NCBI RefSeq assembly: GCF_018403225.1
Contig: NZ_BOSG01000001.1
Location: 1,674,001-1,738,000 of the forward strand
Direction: 5' to 3'
Length of the DNA stretch: 64,000 nucleotides
DNA from: Paenibacillus sp. J23TS9
GTDB lineage: Bacteria > Bacillota > Bacilli > Paenibacillales > Paenibacillaceae
The notes beneath the pieces were generated by a model, which did no database searches, was not told where the DNA came from, and was given only the letters and a program-made list of their open reading frames with translations. The translations under genes were made by a program, and so were the position numbers. Shown here piece after piece: positions 35,480-44,180 of this stretch (its first letter is position 1; every line of letters begins with the position of its first letter).

Positions 35480-36769
35480 TCAAGTTAATCGCACCAGTTT
35501 ATCGACTTTAACGGCACGCCCCGTACTAATCGATTGGTTCGCAGCGATACCTGTCAATATGGAACGCGCACCATCAACGTGATTGGCCGCGCGCTGGAAA
35601 CGGTCTGGGACCGGTACGCCAAAAATATCGTTCAGCAGCACCGGATCTCCACCGCCGTGTCCTCCTGCGCCCTCTTCAAAAATTGCCTTGTACGGATCGC
35701 CAAACATCGGAAATACCAGAATGTTGACTCCCTTGACCGCTCCCTCAAGTGCCTTGTCACCTCCGGAATTGACATAAGATTGCTCGATGACAGTCATTTC
35801 AATCCGCCCCTTGGTGCCATTGAACGCAATTCGATAACCCTCCCATGGCATATAAGCATTCAGCGAATAGGTCAGAAGCGCTTTATTCTTGTATCGTACA
35901 AGGACACTCATCGTATCCTCGATCGAAATGCCGTCTCCAAATACACTTTGATCACGGCGGTACCCGTCTTCAGCTTCCGCATCGAGATACATCGCCTTCA
36001 GATGCTCATTGCGATCCAGAAACAGTGCAAAGGGGTCGTCGTTGGCGTTCGGATTGCCCGTTGCTCGGTCATAAAATGTGGTAACCCCCCGCTGTTCCGC
36101 ATTCTCCCGTCCGTAAAAGAGCAGGTCGCCCATGGCGAATACCGTTTCCGGCTGGGAATCAATCCAGAAATTCACTAGATCGAAATGATGCGTTGACTTA
36201 TGTACAAGAAGTCCTCCACTGTTACGTTTGTCCCGGTGCCATCTCCGAAAATAGTCGGCACCATGCTGCGTATTCAGAAGCCATTCAAAATGAACCGAGG
36301 TAACGTCGCCAATCGTGCCGTCCGCGATCAATTCACGCGCCTTGGTATGATGCGGTGCATAGCGATAATTAAAGGTTACGCGAACATTTCTTCCGGTCCG
36401 CTCTACCGCGTCGATAATATCCTGGCATTTTGCCGCGTCGATCGTCATCGGTTTTTCAGTGATCACATCGCAGCCCATCTCCAGAGCGCGAATAATGTAA
36501 CGGTGATGTGTTCGGTCCACGCTGGTGACAATGACAAAGTCAGGCTTCTCCGCCTCAATCATTTCATCAAATGCATCACTTTTATAGGTGCGCACCGCAG
36601 GGTAATCGTACTTGTTCATAAGCAGCTTGTTGGCATAATCCATGCGGGTCTGATTGACATCGCAAAAAGCCAGCAGCTCGGAGGAATCCCTGAACGTTTT
36701 GGCGATAGCCCCATAGAAAAATTCAGCTCTTCCACCTGCGCCAACCTGCACATATGTTTTCTTGTTCAT
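35480..36769 (-). CDS. Gfo/Idh/MocA-family sugar dehydrogenase
   Basis: 429 residues. The N-terminal Rossmann fold is marked by YVQVGAGGRAEFF and the second motif reads CDVITEKPMTIDAAKCQDI (E-K-P), with the C-terminal domain starting at RVTFNYRYAPHH. These proteins oxidise or reduce sugars, inositols or their phosphates with NAD(P). AAGGAGAG sets the start at 36769, far inside a longer open frame. It is divergent from an AraC regulator about 130 bases away, its probable activator. No neighbouring sugar kinase is intact, though a ROK-type relic is 1 kb away. Confidence 0.92.
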   Translation of the reverse strand: MNKKTYVQVGAGGRAEFFYGAIAKTFRDSSELLAFCDVNQTRMDYANKLLMNKYDYPAVRTYKSDAFDEMIEAEKPDFVIVTSVDRTHHRYIIRALEMGCDVITEKPMTIDAAKCQDIIDAVERTGRNVRVTFNYRYAPHHTKARELIADGTIGDVTSVHFEWLLNTQHGADYFRRWHRDKRNSGGLLVHKSTHHFDLVNFWIDSQPETVFAMGDLLFYGRENAEQRGVTTFYDRATGNPNANDDPFALFLDRNEHLKAMYLDAEAEDGYRRDQSVFGDGISIEDTMSVLVRYKNKALLTYSLNAYMPWEGYRIAFNGTKGRIEMTVIEQSYVNSGGDKALEGAVKGVNILVFPMFGDPYKAIFEEGAGGHGGGDPVLLNDIFGVPVPDRFQRAANHVDGARSILTGIAANQSISTGRAVKVDKLVRLT

Positions 36770-36898
36770 GGCTACAACTCTCCTTATTTGATGATTTCCA
36801 GTAAAAGAGTAACGCAATATCAGCATAATGTCTCCGCAATATATGCTACTATGGATAAAACCCCGCAAATTTTGTGCCATGGAGGGAAGAAAAAGCAA

Positions 36899-37765
36899 AT
36901 GACTCTAAACCACGAACTTCGTTACGGAAGTGCGCAGCATCCTTTTCATCTGGAATACAACCGGCGTAAAGGGCATTTCTCAATGGCGACGGATCATATC
37001 CACAGACACTGCGAGCTGTACTATCTGTTCGGAGGTGAACGATATTTCTTCATCAAAGACCGCATTTATCCGGTCCGTTCCGGCGACCTGGTTTTTGTGC
37101 CCAGCAATGAAGTGCATAGAACCTCGGATACCGGCGTGCCCAATCATGAGCGTGTCGTGCTTTATTTCAACATGGAATACTTTGAGCAGATGGTCGAAGA
37201 AGAGGCCGAACTGCTTCTGGCTCCGTTTCTACGCAGCAATCGCGTACTACATCTGGCAGAGGCGGATAAGCTGCGGATCGAGCAGTTATTATACGAAATG
37301 CTTCGTGAAATTCAGGATCAATCCCCTGGATATGAGCTTGCCGTGCGCCATGCTGCGGCTTTGACCCTATTATTCGCAGCACGAGAGGTGCTGCATCCCA
37401 AACACGCATCCTCTGAGGAGGCCGTCTCCCCCGCTGCGGCCAGAATAACGGAAATTGCTCGCTTCATCTCGGAGCATTATCAGGAACCGCTAACCCTGGG
37501 AAGCCTCAGTGAACGTTTTTATCTCAGTCCCAGCCACCTCAGTCGTACGTTCAAAAAATATACCGGTTTTGGATTGATCGAATATATCGGCATTACCCGG
37601 ACCAAAGAAGCCCAGCGGCTGCTCCGTGAAACCGACGAACGCATCACCGTGATTTCGGAATTGTCCGGCTTCGAGAACTTTTCGCATTTTGAGAAGGTAT
37701 TCAAGTCGTTTAGCCGGATGTCGCCACGAAGCTATCGCTCCGGATTTCACCGAAAAAAAACCTAA
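36899..37765 (+). CDS. AraC-family transcriptional regulator (cupin sensor)
   Basis: 288 residues. The N-terminal cupin has HIHRHCELYYLFGGERYFF and RSGDLVFVPSNEVHRTSDTG; residues about 185-285 carry the AraC helix-turn-helix (LSPSHLSRTFKKYTGFGLIE, NFSHFEKVFKSFSRMSPRSY). GGAGGGA lies about 11 bases before the ATG at 36899; the open frame extends far upstream only because it overlaps the divergent dehydrogenase. It probably controls that dehydrogenase. Confidence 0.9.
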   Translation: MTLNHELRYGSAQHPFHLEYNRRKGHFSMATDHIHRHCELYYLFGGERYFFIKDRIYPVRSGDLVFVPSNEVHRTSDTGVPNHERVVLYFNMEYFEQMVEEEAELLLAPFLRSNRVLHLAEADKLRIEQLLYEMLREIQDQSPGYELAVRHAAALTLLFAAREVLHPKHASSEEAVSPAAARITEIARFISEHYQEPLTLGSLSERFYLSPSHLSRTFKKYTGFGLIEYIGITRTKEAQRLLRETDERITVISELSGFENFSHFEKVFKSFSRMSPRSYRSGFHRKKT

Positions 37766-37908
37766 TCCATTGCTCATAATCCTTAGCGCATGCAATCTGA
37801 AAAATTGATGACCAATACTCCCAAGACATGACCACTAGTCCCTTACAGCCAATAAACCATTTAAATGAAAATCCCATCAATGAATTTCATCGATGGGATG
37901 TATAAATG

Positions 37909-38044
37909 CTAATATAAGATATTTTGCTGGTGTTTCCATACCTGAAGCCCCGCTCCGATCATGCCGCCTAGATTCCCTTGATATGCAAACTCGATTCGAA
38001 CGCTTCTAGCAGCGATGCCATGGCTCCTTACATAACTTCATCCT
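37909..38044 (-). pseudogene. C-terminal fragment, possibly of a ROK-family sugar kinase
   Basis: The minus-strand frame ending at TAG 37909-37911 reads SHGIAARSVRIEFAYQGNLG followed by GMIGAGLQVWKHQ. The pattern GNLGGMIGAG resembles the C-terminal end of ROK-type glucokinases/fructokinases. The frame is closed upstream by a TGA near 38045, and no start or ribosome binding site is present. The rest of this 328-base gap shows only a short dyad at 37868-37898. The family assignment is tentative. Confidence 0.4.
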
Positions 38045-38093
38045 TAAGCTTGGATAGCAGATTCAAAAGGCATGCAGGAATTCGTGGTCACAC

Positions 38094-38492
38094 CTATGAA
38101 TCAGGTTGATACGTGCAAACTAAATCTGCCGATTTCCATTCGTATCGAAGCTTTAATTCGTCTTCGCTGCGGTTGGCGGCCATCATGAAAGGATCAGCTT
38201 TAGGCTCATGCAACATAACCCGGATATTATTTCCTTCATTCTCATATTCGCCGATCCAAATTTTTGTGTTATTGCCCGTTGTCTCATGAACGGAAATAGG
38301 GCTCCTGTTGGAAGTAGGATTGTTCAAAAATTTTACACTGGAAAAGCAAGCTGGAGATTGGGAATCGGTGACAAGACTCCAGTTTCCTTTCAGGTCCAAA
38401 TTTGCGGTTTTCGTTTTTTTTGCATCATAACACCCAGCCAGCAAGGAAACAGCAAATAATGCAGCTATCGTTCCAGCTACTGTGCTTTTCAT
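38094..38492 (-). CDS. Small lipoprotein of unknown function
   Basis: 132 residues. The signal sequence TVAGTIAALFAVSLLAGC ends in a perfect lipobox (LLAGC), so the protein is anchored to the outer membrane face. The mature part (KGNWSLVTDSQSP, EGNNIRVMLHEPKADPF, ELKLRYEWKSADLVC) looks like a small beta-sheet domain. GGGAGG sets the start at 38492. Function not recognised. Confidence 0.8.
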   Translation of the reverse strand: MKSTVAGTIAALFAVSLLAGCYDAKKTKTANLDLKGNWSLVTDSQSPACFSSVKFLNNPTSNRSPISVHETTGNNTKIWIGEYENEGNNIRVMLHEPKADPFMMAANRSEDELKLRYEWKSADLVCTYQPDS

Positions 38493-38774
38493 CAAAAACC
38501 TCCCATTGTGTTTTATTTCCATTGAACAATGATCGACTTAATTTGTCAAACTCATTTCGGTATCAGGAATCAGGACGTTAACTCCGTTTTTTCAGCTGTT
38601 GTGGACGACGGAAACATGATGTTGGTTGCATGAGTACGGATCTCGCTTCTGTGTCAAAGCGAATTTCATACCGTGTTAACAACTGATTCACATATTGACC
38701 AAACGCAAAGACGAGGGCGATCCGCCATAATGACGCTTGAGCCGCCCTCATTTTAGTAAGGCTATAATCTGCGG

Positions 38775-39956
38775 CTATACCTCGCCCCATGCCCGATCTA
38801 AATCGGCAATTAAATCCTTCGGATTTTCCAATCCGACGTAAAGCCTCACAACGGAAGGTTTCCGGTCATCCTTGTCAGTTTCCAGGGAGTTGATCGTGAT
38901 CAGACTTTCAAAGCCCCCCCAGCTGACGCCGATTTTGAAAAAACGCAGCTGGTTGGCCCATTCCTTTAATTTGGCTACCGGTTCATACGAGATAAATGAA
39001 AATAAGCTGCTGCTGCCGGACAGCTGACGCTGGCCAAGCTCGTATTGCGGATGAGAAGGCAGACCCGGGTGGTTCATCCGGGCGACGTAGCCTTGTTTGG
39101 AAAGATGTTCGGCAACGATAAGCCCGCTCTCTTCATGCCGTTGCATCCGCAAAGGGAGCGTCCGCAGCCCTTTGGATATCAGGGCAGCTGTCTGTGGTGC
39201 CATGATCCCGCCAAGCAGCATATATTCCGTATACCCGATCCGGTTCATTAGCAGCTTGGAGCCTAATACGGCACCACCGATACAATCACTATGTCCGCCT
39301 ATATATTTGGTCAGGGAATGAACAACCAAATCAATTCCGAAGGCAAGGGGATTCTGAAAACAAGGAGTCGCCCACGTATTGTCGATGATACTGATCGCTC
39401 CAATGCTGCGGGCAAGCTCCGCGCACTGCCGCAAGTCCTGCTGTTGAAACAACATGGAGGTCGGGCTCTCCAGATAAAATACCTTGGTGTTCGGCTGAAC
39501 TGCATCCTGCCAATGATCGATGGAACTGCCATCAATGAATGTGGTTTCCACATGGAACCTTGCCAGGTACGAACCGAGAAATTCACGGGTCGGACCATAT
39601 GCTTGCCGAACGCATATAATGTGGTCCCCCTCCTCTACTACCGACAGGATCGCCGAGGTAATGGCGGCCATGCCTGAGGCAAAGCACTTGGCGGATTCAG
39701 CCTGTTCCAAGTCAGCCAGCTTCCGTTCCAAATGCTGCACTGTAGGATTGTTGCCCCGTGAATACACATGGTGGCTCAGAAGCTCCCTTCCGGCTTCCTC
39801 GAACTGCTCGTAGCTCTCGAAAGCAAACAAGCTGTTCTGGTAAATAGGCACATGAATTGCGCCATGATGCCGGCCATCCAGTAGATCATATGCCGCTTGT
39901 GTAAATTGTTGCTCTCGTTTTTCATCCTTCATGGCCTGGTTCAACGGTTCACTCAT
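38775..39956 (-). CDS. Cystathionine beta-lyase-like PLP C-S lyase
   Basis: 393 residues, fold type I, Cys/Met-metabolism family. YSRGNNPT binds the PLP phosphate of the neighbouring subunit, IIDNTWATPC stacks on the ring, and K217 in HSLTKYIGGHSD forms the Schiff base. DNTW and GVSWGGFESL are closer to E. coli MetC-type beta-lyases than to MetB (DNTF, SLGG), which suggests beta-elimination of cysteine S-conjugates. AAGGAG sets the start at 39956, 19 bases after the permease stop. Being last in a sugar-type ABC operon is unusual for a methionine-pathway enzyme. Gamma-synthase or gamma-lyase activity is possible but less likely. Confidence 0.88.
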   Translation of the reverse strand: MSEPLNQAMKDEKREQQFTQAAYDLLDGRHHGAIHVPIYQNSLFAFESYEQFEEAGRELLSHHVYSRGNNPTVQHLERKLADLEQAESAKCFASGMAAITSAILSVVEEGDHIICVRQAYGPTREFLGSYLARFHVETTFIDGSSIDHWQDAVQPNTKVFYLESPTSMLFQQQDLRQCAELARSIGAISIIDNTWATPCFQNPLAFGIDLVVHSLTKYIGGHSDCIGGAVLGSKLLMNRIGYTEYMLLGGIMAPQTAALISKGLRTLPLRMQRHEESGLIVAEHLSKQGYVARMNHPGLPSHPQYELGQRQLSGSSSLFSFISYEPVAKLKEWANQLRFFKIGVSWGGFESLITINSLETDKDDRKPSVVRLYVGLENPKDLIADLDRAWGEV

Positions 39957-39975
39957 CCTTTTTCCGCTCCTTGTG

Positions 39976-40779
39976 TCAGCCCTTCTGCATGAACTTTTGC
40001 GCAAAGGCAAATATAAGAACTGTCGGTATAATGGATAGAACAGCTCCGGCGGACATCGCTCCCCAATCGACGTCAAATTTTAGAATAAAGGAGTTCATCG
40101 CTACCGGCAGCGTCTTCAAGGAATCATTGTCAATGAACATGACCGCCAGAAACAGCTCATTCCAATTCTGCACGAATGCGAAAATAAAACTGGAAGCGAT
40201 TCCCGGAAGCATGACAGGAATGATGATCCGCAGCAAGGCTGACCACCTGGAGCATCCGTCGATCATGGCCGCTTCCTCCAAGCTGGCGGGTATCCGCTGA
40301 AAAAAACCGCGCAGCATAATCGTCGTAAATGGAATAAGCGTTACCGTATACATGAGAATGAGAGACATGCGGTTATTGATCAGGTTCATGCTGCTCATCA
40401 TGAGATACAAGGGCGCAAGTGCGACAAAACCCGGCAGCATCTGAGTGGCGATGAAAGCCATCATGATCTGTTTATGTCCTCGAAACGTAAACCGGGCCAT
40501 AACATATGCGCTTAACGTGGCGATGACAAGTACGATAAGTGCAGAGACAATGGAGACCAGCAAGCTGTTTCCGATATAAATATGAAACTTCGAAATTTTA
40601 AAAATATGAATGTAATTGTCCAGTGTCATATGCTCCGGCCAGTATTTCAGCGGAAATGAGAAGATTTCCTTTTGCGGCTTGAGCGAGGTGATGAGTATCC
40701 AGTACAAGGGGAAAATCATAATCAGCAGATAAAGTGCCAGATAAATGATTTTACCCGATCGGAAAATGTTCTTTTTCAT
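39976..40779 (-). CDS. ABC transporter permease, MalG/UgpE type
   Basis: 267 residues, six membrane helices (first IIYLALYLLIMIFPLYWIL). The EAA loop reads EEAAMIDGCSRWSALLRIII and the C-terminus has the SxGAVLSIIPTVLIFAFAQK pattern. Its start overlaps the stop of the MalF-type gene in TGATG, so translation is coupled. No ATPase gene is in the operon. Family 1 sugar importers are the closest type, but the neighbouring lyase suggests a less usual ligand. Confidence 0.93.
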   Translation of the reverse strand: MKKNIFRSGKIIYLALYLLIMIFPLYWILITSLKPQKEIFSFPLKYWPEHMTLDNYIHIFKISKFHIYIGNSLLVSIVSALIVLVIATLSAYVMARFTFRGHKQIMMAFIATQMLPGFVALAPLYLMMSSMNLINNRMSLILMYTVTLIPFTTIMLRGFFQRIPASLEEAAMIDGCSRWSALLRIIIPVMLPGIASSFIFAFVQNWNELFLAVMFIDNDSLKTLPVAMNSFILKFDVDWGAMSAGAVLSIIPTVLIFAFAQKFMQKG

Positions 40780-41657
40780 CAGAACTCACCTGCCTTCTCT
40801 GCTTTCGTAACCGACAGGAAGAAGATCGTGTACAGCAGCAGAATGACAATCATGATGATACCAATGGCGGAAGCAGCCCCATAATCTCCTCCGTAAATAA
40901 TATGTTCCAGCATCAAGGAGGACAAAATATGCGTACTGCCTGCCGGACCCCCATTGGTCAATCCGTAAATTAACGAAGGATCATTAAATATCCAGATCGC
41001 CCTCAGCATCAAAGTCGAGATAATCGTCGGCTTGATATAGGGCAGCGTAATATTCCACAGCCTGCGCACTCCCCCTGCGCCGTCCATTTCCGCGGCTTCA
41101 TACAGCTCAGAGGGGACGGATTGCAGGGCAGCCAGCAGCATGATTGCGAAAAATGCTACGCCGTACCATACATTCGCAATAATTACGGACATCATCGCCC
41201 ACTTTTGCTCCGACAAAAAACCGATTCGTTCTTGAATGAAACCGAAGCGGAGCAGCAAATCGTTGATGACGCCAATCTGGGAATTGAACATCCACTTCCA
41301 AATCATCCCGATCAGAAAACCAGAGAGCGCCCAAGAATAAAAAACCAGGCCTTGATAGATCCCTCGTCCTCTGAATTTTTTTTTCAGCATCAGCGCAAGG
41401 GTCAAGCCAAATAGGAATTGAAGAATAAGGGAACAGAACACCCAGTAGGCGCTATTTTGCAAAGCCATAATAAATTTGGGATCTTGAAAGGCATTTTTAA
41501 AGTTATCTATTCCGATAAAATGAACATGGCTTAAATTAAACAGCTTGTATTCCTGAAAAGCCATAATAATGCCGCGGAGGAAAGGATAATACGTAAAGAC
41601 CAGCACAAGGAGCAAGGCGGGAATTAATCCCGTAAGTATGATTTTCCGATTATTCAT
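40779..41657 (-). CDS. ABC transporter permease, MalF/UgpA type
   Basis: 292 residues with six membrane helices (first IILTGLIPALLLVLVFTYYP) and the EAA loop ELYEAAEMDGAGGVRRLWNI. It pairs with the MalG-type permease, whose start overlaps its stop. The start follows AAGGCGGT. A GC-rich hairpin separates it from the binding-protein gene upstream. Confidence 0.93.
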   Translation of the reverse strand: MNNRKIILTGLIPALLLVLVFTYYPFLRGIIMAFQEYKLFNLSHVHFIGIDNFKNAFQDPKFIMALQNSAYWVFCSLILQFLFGLTLALMLKKKFRGRGIYQGLVFYSWALSGFLIGMIWKWMFNSQIGVINDLLLRFGFIQERIGFLSEQKWAMMSVIIANVWYGVAFFAIMLLAALQSVPSELYEAAEMDGAGGVRRLWNITLPYIKPTIISTLMLRAIWIFNDPSLIYGLTNGGPAGSTHILSSLMLEHIIYGGDYGAASAIGIIMIVILLLYTIFFLSVTKAEKAGEF

Positions 41658-41684
41658 ATTAGCACCGCCTTAAATATAAAGGGC

Positions 41685-41707
41685 GAGAGGCGGCAGTCCC
41701 GCCCCTC
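41685..41707 (-). promoter_or_regulatory. Intergenic mRNA hairpin after the binding-protein gene
   Basis: GAGAGGCGG/CCGCCCCTC pairs 8 of 9 positions around a 5-base loop, with no long T run on the minus strand. It lies about 20 bases past the binding-protein stop, the same arrangement as at 18851-18885, and probably stabilises that message or limits read-through. Confidence 0.6.
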
Positions 41708-41726
41708 ACGGCTTTGTTTTATATGC

Positions 41727-43025
41727 TCATTGCTTCAGACTTGCCTTTTGTTCGGTCCAATAGCTGTCCCATTTCTTCAAGGTTTCGTCTAAAGTTGCTT
41801 TATTCAGAAGGAGCGCCTGACCGGTCTCCATTGCCACCTGGCCCCACTGTCCATTCCCCGGGTACTCGAAGGCAGGTTTATAGTTGACAAACGTGTCGGG
41901 CTTGTCGGACATATCAATCAGCGTTTTGTATGGACCGGTTTTAAAATATTCGTCTTCCGTTGCGGTCGTATGAAGAGGGATAAGTCCGTAATCCTTCGAA
42001 AATTTCGTATTTACCTCTGGGCTGGACAGGTATTCGATAAGCTTCCAAGCTTCCTCTTTATGCTTAGACTTGGAGGACATTCCCCACCCCGCACCGCCGG
42101 CGGCGAAAAGCGCTTTGCCCGTTGGTCCTGTCTGCAGCGGTGCCGTCGCCCATGTTCCTTCTTCCATCTTCTCCTGCAGCGACTGAATAACGTCCGGGTC
42201 CTGCAGCAAAATGCCAGTTACGCCGGAAGTGAAGGCCTGCACTTGCTCTTGGAAGCCCCAGTTGATAGAGTCGGGTGGTGAGGCGTCTTTATACAGCTTC
42301 AGATACAATTCCATCGCAGCCTTGGCTTCGGGTGTGGAATAGATCGTAGCTCCATCCTTCGTGAACATGGAATCTTCCAGATTCACTTTATCTCCGTTAT
42401 AAGCCAGAATCATCGAATCCGTTGTGCCATTAGATCCGGCTCCTCCACGGAAGGAGAATCCGAAACGGTTCTTAGAAGGATCCGTCAATTTTTTCGCCGT
42501 CTCATAAAGCTCTTCCCATGTCGTTGGCGGGTTTAATCCCAATTCTTTAAACCAGTCGGCCCGGTAGAACATTTGTCTCTGATATAAACCATTGGGCAGG
42601 AAGTACAATTTACCACCAACGGTTCCCACTGATTTTGAAACCGCGCTTACCGTGGCAAAATCGCTCCACTTGTCGGTATACGCGTTCAGGGGTTCAATGT
42701 ATCCGTTATTGACGAATTCAGCGACATTCAAGTCCCTTACCTCAAGAATGTCGATCTCTTCTTTGGATCCTAGCATCGTTCTGATTTTATTGTCGGCCTG
42801 ATCGAAGGGTGGCGAAATGAGTTCCACTTTAATTTTCGGGTTATCCTCTTGGAATTTATCGAGCATCGCTTGAATCAGTTCCGTTCTTTTGGGGCTGGTT
42901 AAGCTTTCAATCATACGAATCGTAACCTTGTCGCTTTCCTGTTTGCCGCCGCAACCGGCGATCAAGCCGACGGTTAAAACTGCCGATAACAATAAAGTAA
43001 TCGCTTTCATTTTTTTCAATCGCAT
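41727..43025 (-). CDS. Extracellular solute-binding lipoprotein, family 1
   Basis: 432 residues. The signal sequence LLLSAVLTVGLIAGC ends in a lipobox. The mature protein has the family 1 pattern (KFQEDNPKIKVELISPPFDQ, EEIDILEVRDLNVAEFVNNG, LFAAGGAGWGMSSKSKHKEE) of UgpB/MalE-type binding proteins. AAAGGGGG sets the start at 43025. It heads the operon binding protein-MalF-MalG-C-S lyase, with a GntR gene upstream and a candidate GntR operator in its promoter. The ligand is unknown; a glycosylated or S-linked compound is inferred from the lyase. Confidence 0.92.
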   Translation of the reverse strand: MRLKKMKAITLLLSAVLTVGLIAGCGGKQESDKVTIRMIESLTSPKRTELIQAMLDKFQEDNPKIKVELISPPFDQADNKIRTMLGSKEEIDILEVRDLNVAEFVNNGYIEPLNAYTDKWSDFATVSAVSKSVGTVGGKLYFLPNGLYQRQMFYRADWFKELGLNPPTTWEELYETAKKLTDPSKNRFGFSFRGGAGSNGTTDSMILAYNGDKVNLEDSMFTKDGATIYSTPEAKAAMELYLKLYKDASPPDSINWGFQEQVQAFTSGVTGILLQDPDVIQSLQEKMEEGTWATAPLQTGPTGKALFAAGGAGWGMSSKSKHKEEAWKLIEYLSSPEVNTKFSKDYGLIPLHTTATEDEYFKTGPYKTLIDMSDKPDTFVNYKPAFEYPGNGQWGQVAMETGQALLLNKATLDETLKKWDSYWTEQKASLKQ

Positions 43026-43065
43026 TCCTTGGTCCCCCTTTAATTTGTAGTCCGTCATACAGTCA

Positions 43066-43080
43066 TCCTGTCTGATAGGT
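43066..43080. promoter_or_regulatory. Candidate GntR operator before the ABC/C-S lyase operon
   Basis: TCCTGTCTGATAGGT matches the dyad before the GntR gene (43835-43849) at 13 of 15 positions. It lies 41 bases upstream of the binding-protein start codon. Confidence 0.6.
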
Positions 43081-43133
43081 AGATTATAGGAGAAGACATA
43101 TATCGTGTCAATACAGGATATACGCCCGCTCGC

Positions 43134-43811
43134 TCAAAAATTTTTGATTTTCTCCTCAATACAATTCATCAGCTTATGAAACTCTTCCATCGCGTATTCC
43201 GTGTCATGAGCGGCAATCCCCTTGAACATCGTAATATGGTAAGGATAGGTCTCGTCAAATAGCTGCTTATCGCCCAGAGGTTCGTTAAAGAATTTCGCAT
43301 ACAACCCGGAAATGGAATCCAGTACCGTCTTAAGAATCGGATTGTTAGCGGCTTTAATCACAAGCTGGTGAAACACCAAATCGATCTCGGAAGTATCTTG
43401 ATTGGCTTCTTTCAGAAGCCGGTACTTTTCTAGACATTGTTCCAGTTCTTTGATCTGCGGGGCTGTAATTCGTTTCGAAGCCAATGCGACAGCCTGACCT
43501 TCCAAAGCTCTGCGGACATCAAGGGTATTCAACAAAAAGTGGCGTTCGCTCTCAATCTTTACTTTGCCGGAAAAGCGGAACATGTCTACATCCCGGACAA
43601 AGATTCCCTTCCCGTTTTCTACCTTTACAAGATCTACTGCCTCCAGAGAACGTAGAGCCTCCCTAAGCGAAGATCGTCCGACACCGAACATCTGGGTCAT
43701 CTCTTCAACGGAAGGAAGCTTATCTCCCTCTTTTAATTCATTTTCCTGTATGTAGCTCTGTATCTCTTGCGAGACCTGTTCGTGCAGTAAAATTTTCTGA
43801 ATTTTCCCCAT
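43134..43811 (-). CDS. GntR-family regulator, FadR subfamily
   Basis: About 225 residues. The winged helix (about 5-75) reads DKLPSVEEMTQMFGVGRSSL and REALRSLEAVDLVKVENGKG; the helical FCD effector domain follows (LNTLDVRRALEGQAVALAS, DLVFHQLVIKAANNPIL, with D, H and H residues for a metal site). FadR-type regulators sense carboxylates, sugar acids or amino acids. The start at 43811 follows a GAAGAGAG site. It is upstream of, and in the same direction as, the ABC/C-S lyase operon, and both promoters share an operator-like dyad, so it most likely represses both. Confidence 0.92.
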   Translation of the reverse strand: MGKIQKILLHEQVSQEIQSYIQENELKEGDKLPSVEEMTQMFGVGRSSLREALRSLEAVDLVKVENGKGIFVRDVDMFRFSGKVKIESERHFLLNTLDVRRALEGQAVALASKRITAPQIKELEQCLEKYRLLKEANQDTSEIDLVFHQLVIKAANNPILKTVLDSISGLYAKFFNEPLGDKQLFDETYPYHITMFKGIAAHDTEYAMEEFHKLMNCIEEKIKNF

Positions 43812-43834
43812 CGTTCGTCTCTCTTCACCTTTCC

Positions 43835-43849
43835 ACCTGTATGATAGGT
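43835..43849. promoter_or_regulatory. Candidate GntR operator before its own gene
   Basis: ACCTGTATGATAGGT is an imperfect palindrome (ACCT...AGGT), 24 bases upstream of the GntR start. The same motif occurs at 43066-43080 before the ABC operon. Confidence 0.65.
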
Positions 43850-44105
43850 AAATCTTATAAAACGGACGTTCTATTGTCAATAATCGCGCTTCATTGTCAC
43901 CAGTCTGGTTCTACTCCCTGGTATGCTTTCAAACCTGATTCATGTTAATGATAATGCTAACAATGTATCGGATATGGGCAATGAATAAACATGTATGACA
44001 TCGGTTTTGTGTTTCATCTACGTTAATGCACATTATCCTTTTTCGGCCGAGCAATCATGTTCTTGTCATAAAGTTAGGGTAAGCACTTGAGCTTTTACAA
44101 CAAGA
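43850..44105. other. Gene-free spacer
   Basis: No ORF with a ribosome binding site and no recognisable protein fragment on either strand. It contains the likely promoter of the GntR gene near the left end. Confidence 0.6.
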
Positions 44106-44133
44106 AAAGCCGCATTTCATGCTATGCGGCTTT
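44106..44133 (-). terminator. Terminator after the UvrA-like gene
   Basis: AAAGCCGCAT/ATGCGGCTTT, 10 bp with an 8-base loop, followed on the minus strand by a short T run. It lies about 50 bases past the stop at 44181. Confidence 0.75.
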
Positions 44134-44180
44134 CAATGTTTATAAGATCTAATCGTCTGAGGGCGACCGATTCTGCTGGC

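Noticed and set aside
38578..38790. 70-codon minus-strand frame overlapping the C-S lyase end
   Set aside because: It has no ribosome binding site, overlaps the lyase gene and shows no recognisable motif; kept as non-coding.
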